From NCBI GenBank assembly GCA_015231395.1, contig JADGBP010000095.1:1-7847 (forward strand): 7,847 bases of DNA. The letters run 5' to 3'. Numbering within the stretch: the first letter of the stretch is position 1; the number at the start of each line of letters is the position of its first letter. The notes under the pieces are model-generated. The model was not told the DNA's origin. It ran no database searches and was given only the letters and a program-made list of their open reading frames with translations. The DNA comes from Desulfamplus sp. Its GTDB lineage: Bacteria > Desulfobacterota > Desulfobacteria > Desulfobacterales > Desulfobacteraceae. Of this stretch, positions 5,595-7,847 are shown piece by piece. The position numbers were made by a program, and so were the translations under genes.

Positions 5595-5679
5595 TATCAA
5601 TGTCAGTCAAAAATCAATGCTGGTTCAAAATCAATGCTGGTTCAAAATCAATGCTGGTTCAAAATCAATGTCAATTAAA
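5595..5679. repeat. 17-bp tandem array adjoining the asnS stop codon
   Basis: Three identical units AATCAATGCTGGTTCAA (5612-5628, 5629-5645, 5646-5662) are flanked by one degenerate unit on each side (5595-5611 and 5663-5679). The last includes the asnS stop (5675-5677). On the asnS strand every unit carries ATTGATT, which also occurs in the last codons of asnS (AATATTGATTTTTAA), so the array seems to have grown from the gene end. Confidence 0.9.
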
Positions 5680-7054
5680 AATCAATATTGCCAGGAGTTC
5701 TTGGAAACGGAATGACATCTCTTATATTGGTAATTCCAGTGATGAGCATCAGCAGTCTCTCAAATCCCATACCAAATCCAGCATGCGGAACCGATCCAAA
5801 CCGTCTTGAATCTAAATACCACCAATACGATTCCTTAGGAAGTCCCATCTGATCCATCCGCTGTTCAAGCATCTCAAGCCGCTCTTCCCTCTGGCTTCCA
5901 CCTATGATCTCTCCGATTCTCGGCACAAGCAGATCCATTGCAGCAACCGTTCGCCCATCATCATTCACCCTCATATAAAATGGCTTTATGCTTTTAGGAT
6001 AATTGACCAGAAATACCGGTTTTTTAAAGTACTCCCCGGCAAGAAAGCGTTCATGCTCGGACTGAAGATCTTTGCCATTGACCACCATATATTCAAATTT
6101 TTTTCCAGATTTAAGCAAAAGTTCCACCGCATCATCATAGCTTATTCTGGCATACTCTTCATCTACAAGTGTATCAAGAACCTTTTTCAAACCTTTATCC
6201 ACAAATTCTGTAAAAAGAGCCATATCCTCACTGCAATGCAAAAGTGCGTATCTTGTCAAATATTTAAGAAGTTCCTCAGCATGATCCATGTTTCCTGCAA
6301 GATCGCAGAATGCCATTTCCGGCTCCACCATCCAGAACTCTGCAACATGACGGCTTGTATTGGAATTTTCCGCCCTGAATGTTGGACCAAATGTATAAAC
6401 ATCTCCAAGAGCCAAAGCGAACATTTCAGCAGAGAGCTGACCAGATACCGTCAAATTTGCCTCATGAGCAAAAAAATCCTGATTAAAGTCCCATTTTCCC
6501 GCCTTTGCAACTGCTTCAGGGGCAAGACTTGTGACCCGAAACATCTCTCCTGCTCCCTCACAATCTGATCCTGTGATAATAGGGGTATGCAGATATCTGA
6601 AACCCTTTTCATGGTAAAAGTTATGAATTGCGAACGCCATTTCTGAACGTATGCGGAATGCCGCACCATATTTGTTGCTTCTTGCTCTCAGATGAGCGAT
6701 GGTTCTTAGAAATTCATCTGAATGTCTTTTTTTCTGAAGAGGATAATCTTCCGTAGCTACATTTATTATATCAACACATTCGGCATGTATCTCCCACCTT
6801 TGCCCTTTGCCGGGAGACTCTACAAGTTTTCCTTCCACTCCAACTGCTGAACCGGTTGTGATTGCAGAGATATTGCTGTAGTTTTCAAGACGACTGTCTG
6901 CAATAACCTGAATATTTTTCAGACAGGAGCCGTCATTGAGTTCCATGAATGAAAACTCTTTGGAGTCCCGTTTTGTCCTTACCCATCCTTTTACAAGAAT
7001 TTTCTCTATTGGTTCGTCTGATGCAAGCAGTATATTTATTTTGGTTCTTTTCAT
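5675..7054 (-). CDS. asnS: Asparaginyl-tRNA synthetase
   Basis: AsnRS is a cytoplasmic class IIb synthetase that activates asparagine with ATP and charges tRNA-Asn. An N-terminal OB-fold anticodon-binding domain (about 1-110, with VKGWVRTKRDSKEFSF at 21-36) precedes the catalytic domain. HTPIITGSDCEGAGEMFRVT (156-175) is the motif 1 region. TFGPTFRAENSNTSRH (221-236) continuing to EFWMVEPEMAF is motif 2. GFGMGFERLLMLITG (426-440) then IRDVIPFPRTPG (444-455) is motif 3. The 459 residues match the usual length of about 465, and no key block is missing. The ATG at 7054 has AGAGGTGA just upstream and overlaps the TGA of the RAYT gene, which suggests translational coupling. Residues 246-287 are also encoded, base for base and in inverted orientation, at the right end of the window. 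A 17-bp array starts at the stop codon. Confidence 0.97.
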   Translation of the reverse strand: MKRTKINILLASDEPIEKILVKGWVRTKRDSKEFSFMELNDGSCLKNIQVIADSRLENYSNISAITTGSAVGVEGKLVESPGKGQRWEIHAECVDIINVATEDYPLQKKRHSDEFLRTIAHLRARSNKYGAAFRIRSEMAFAIHNFYHEKGFRYLHTPIITGSDCEGAGEMFRVTSLAPEAVAKAGKWDFNQDFFAHEANLTVSGQLSAEMFALALGDVYTFGPTFRAENSNTSRHVAEFWMVEPEMAFCDLAGNMDHAEELLKYLTRYALLHCSEDMALFTEFVDKGLKKVLDTLVDEEYARISYDDAVELLLKSGKKFEYMVVNGKDLQSEHERFLAGEYFKKPVFLVNYPKSIKPFYMRVNDDGRTVAAMDLLVPRIGEIIGGSQREERLEMLEQRMDQMGLPKESYWWYLDSRRFGSVPHAGFGMGFERLLMLITGITNIRDVIPFPRTPGNIDF

Positions 7055-7064
7055 AAATCACCTC
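7051..7064 (-). promoter_or_regulatory. ATGA stop/start overlap and ribosome site coupling RAYT to asnS
   Basis: The RAYT TGA (7053-7051) and the asnS ATG (7054-7052) share bases as ATGA. GAGGTGA (7064-7058), within the last RAYT codons, is the asnS ribosome site. Ribosomes ending RAYT can re-start on asnS. Confidence 0.8.
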
Positions 7065-7635
7065 TAATTCCGTTCAATGTATTCATTTCCCATCTCTGCG
7101 GATTTTGACGGATATAATCGCGGATATGGTTCAATTCGTTTTCATTGCGGACAATGTGTTCCCAATAATTACTTTGCCATAATTTGCCCATATAAAATGT
7201 CGGAGAATTCAATTTTATCCATTGCAGACAATTATGAACACACAACGATTTATATTCACCAATAATTTGACCAACCGTAGGGGCACCCCTCGCGGGTGCC
7301 CGATTGTGATGTACGGTCATGTTGTTTCGGGCATCCGTATTATTTCGATTTCGGGCACCCGCAAGGGGTGCCCCTACAATTTGTATGATGCCGTGAATAT
7401 GATTTGGCATCGTTATGAATTGATCCAATTTAATATTGGAAAAACGGTTCGGCAAATTATTCCATTGTTCTATTATAATTTTACCAAATTCATTTAGTTG
7501 CATGTTACCACCTGTAATATCTCCAAAACGATGAATTTTATCCTCTGTGCAAATGGTGACAAAATAAAATCCAGATTGTGAATAATCGTATTTTTTTAAC
7601 CGGATTGATTGTCGATTTGGGAATGGTTTATCCAT
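7051..7635 (-). CDS. RAYT (REP-associated tyrosine) transposase, TnpA_REP / Y1 family
   Basis: A single-strand DNA transposase of the HUH Y1 superfamily, thought to act on REP palindromes. The ATG at 7635 follows GAGGTG (7645-7650) by 9 nt; a GTG at 7647 would add four residues. Over 194 residues it shows NRQSIRLKKYDYSQSGFYF (7-25), VTICTEDK, the HUH pair H79-x-H81 in MPNHIHGIIQIV, and the YWEHIVRNENEL helix with the likely nucleophile Y157, then IRDYIRQNPQRW. A segment of about 87-122 (VGAPLAGAR to RAPARGAPTVG) is encoded by two inverted REP palindromes; similar inserts occur in relatives. The gene has no stop or frameshift and appears intact. Its TGA overlaps the asnS ATG. It is an accessory gene placed directly upstream of an essential one. 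Confidence 0.9.
   Translation of the reverse strand: MDKPFPNRQSIRLKKYDYSQSGFYFVTICTEDKIHRFGDITGGNMQLNEFGKIIIEQWNNLPNRFSNIKLDQFITMPNHIHGIIQIVGAPLAGARNRNNTDARNNMTVHHNRAPARGAPTVGQIIGEYKSLCVHNCLQWIKLNSPTFYMGKLWQSNYWEHIVRNENELNHIRDYIRQNPQRWEMNTLNGIRGDL
7277..7303 (+). repeat. REP palindrome 1 (GTAG + hairpin) inside the RAYT coding sequence
   Basis: Read on the + strand, the conserved GTAG tetranucleotide (7277-7280) is followed by GGGCACCC (7281-7288), a 5-nt loop CTCGC and GGGTGCCC (7294-7301). This is the canonical REP arrangement of RAYT target sites. On the gene strand it encodes RAPARGAPT. Confidence 0.85.
7351..7377 (-). repeat. REP palindrome 2, inverted relative to palindrome 1
   Basis: Read on the - strand, GTAG (7377-7374) is followed by a hairpin with stems GGGCACCC (7373-7366) and GGGTGCCC (7360-7353), loop CTTGC. 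The 27-nt unit matches palindrome 1 at 26 positions. The pair, head to head with 47 nt between, has the layout of a BIME (two inverted REPs). On the gene strand it encodes VGAPLAGAR. Confidence 0.85.
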
Positions 7636-7647
7636 AGTTTTCACCAC

Positions 7648-7720
7648 CTCAGATTTTATTCACCATTCGTCGGCGAACAATTTCAACAAACAGCCTTGAG
7701 AAGTGCCACAGACTCAATAT
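7648..7720. other. Short non-coding segment upstream of the RAYT gene
   Basis: It contains the RAYT ribosome site at its edge. In the RAYT direction TTGTTC and TAAAAT are separated by 16 nt, a poor -35/-10 match. Nothing else is recognisable. It ends abruptly where the inverted asnS sequence begins. Confidence 0.35.
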
Positions 7721-7847
7721 GAAATGGCATTCTGCGATCTTGCAGGAAACATGGATCATGCTGAGGAACTTCTTAAATATTTGACAAGATACGCACTTTT
7801 GCATTGCAGTGAGGATATGGCTCTTTTTACAGAATTTGTGGATAAAG
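7721..7847 (+). pseudogene. asnS: Inverted, 100% identical fragment of asnS (codons 246-287), running off the window
   Basis: All 127 bases equal the reverse complement of 6193-6319. In frame the fragment reads EMAFCDLAGNMDHAEE and onward to EFVDK, in the opposite direction to the full gene. The sequence before it has no asnS match (PQTQY in place of FWMVEP), and a TGA lies in frame at 7697-7699, so no intact N-terminus is attached. Identity includes every synonymous position, so the duplication is very recent or artificial. A strand-switch chimera at a contig end is the simplest alternative to a true second partial copy. Confidence 0.9.

Noticed and set aside
5600..5809. 69-residue + strand frame with repeated NQCWFK-type peptides
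   Set aside because: It is produced by the 17-bp array and then runs antisense into asnS; no ribosome site.
6053..6568. 171-residue + strand frame
   Set aside because: Antisense shadow of asnS, a fully conserved enzyme; no family features or ribosome site.
7077..7497. Two overlapping + strand frames (62 and 91 residues)
   Set aside because: They are antisense to the RAYT, whose motifs are clear; their open length comes from the GC-rich REP pair.
7691..7715. Sigma-54-like TGGCAC upstream of the RAYT on the - strand
   Set aside because: The -12 GC is not at the required spacing (GG instead), and the region adjoins a suspect junction.

Overview
The window is AT-rich bacterial chromosomal DNA with an AT-rich codon bias. 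Its genes are rimO, a long-chain polyprenyl diphosphate synthase, a small secreted protein, amtB and asnS. This set and the amount of repetitive DNA fit a Gram-negative bacterium, perhaps a deltaproteobacterium (Desulfobacterota) with a repeat-rich genome. That assignment is inference from gene content and style; no marker gene settles it. Both ends look abnormal: the left cuts rimO, and the right holds an inverted piece of asnS. The window may therefore be a whole short contig whose ends are rearranged or misassembled.

Layout. Positions 1-67 are non-coding and hairpin-rich. A + strand cluster follows: a 5'-truncated rimO (68-1186), a polyprenyl synthase (1104-2486, overlapping rimO) and a signal-peptide-bearing protein of unknown function (2533-3474). 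A 199-bp convergent gap (3475-3673) carries three kinds of repeat. The - strand group, in its transcription order, is a RAYT (REP-associated tyrosine) transposase (7635-7051) coupled by an ATGA overlap to asnS (7054-5675), then a 669-bp spacer and amtB (5005-3674). The spacer holds a 17-bp tandem array, a possible terminator, a weak sigma-54-like site and three tandem copies of a two-hairpin repeat.

The genes are not one pathway: rRNA-protein modification (rimO), quinone side-chain synthesis (polyprenyl synthase), ammonium uptake (amtB) and Asn-tRNA charging (asnS). What unifies the window is its repeats. Short tandem duplications of 15-60 bp occur inside rimO, the polyprenyl synthase and the secreted protein, always in frame, and at the 3' ends of amtB and asnS. 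A dispersed element of about 59 bp, with a covarying first hairpin and an invariant second hairpin, occurs four times. The RAYT carries two inverted GTAG-type REP palindromes inside its own reading frame. The best candidates for something undescribed are the two-hairpin repeat, which may form the amtB mRNA leader, and the RAYT with its embedded REP pair.
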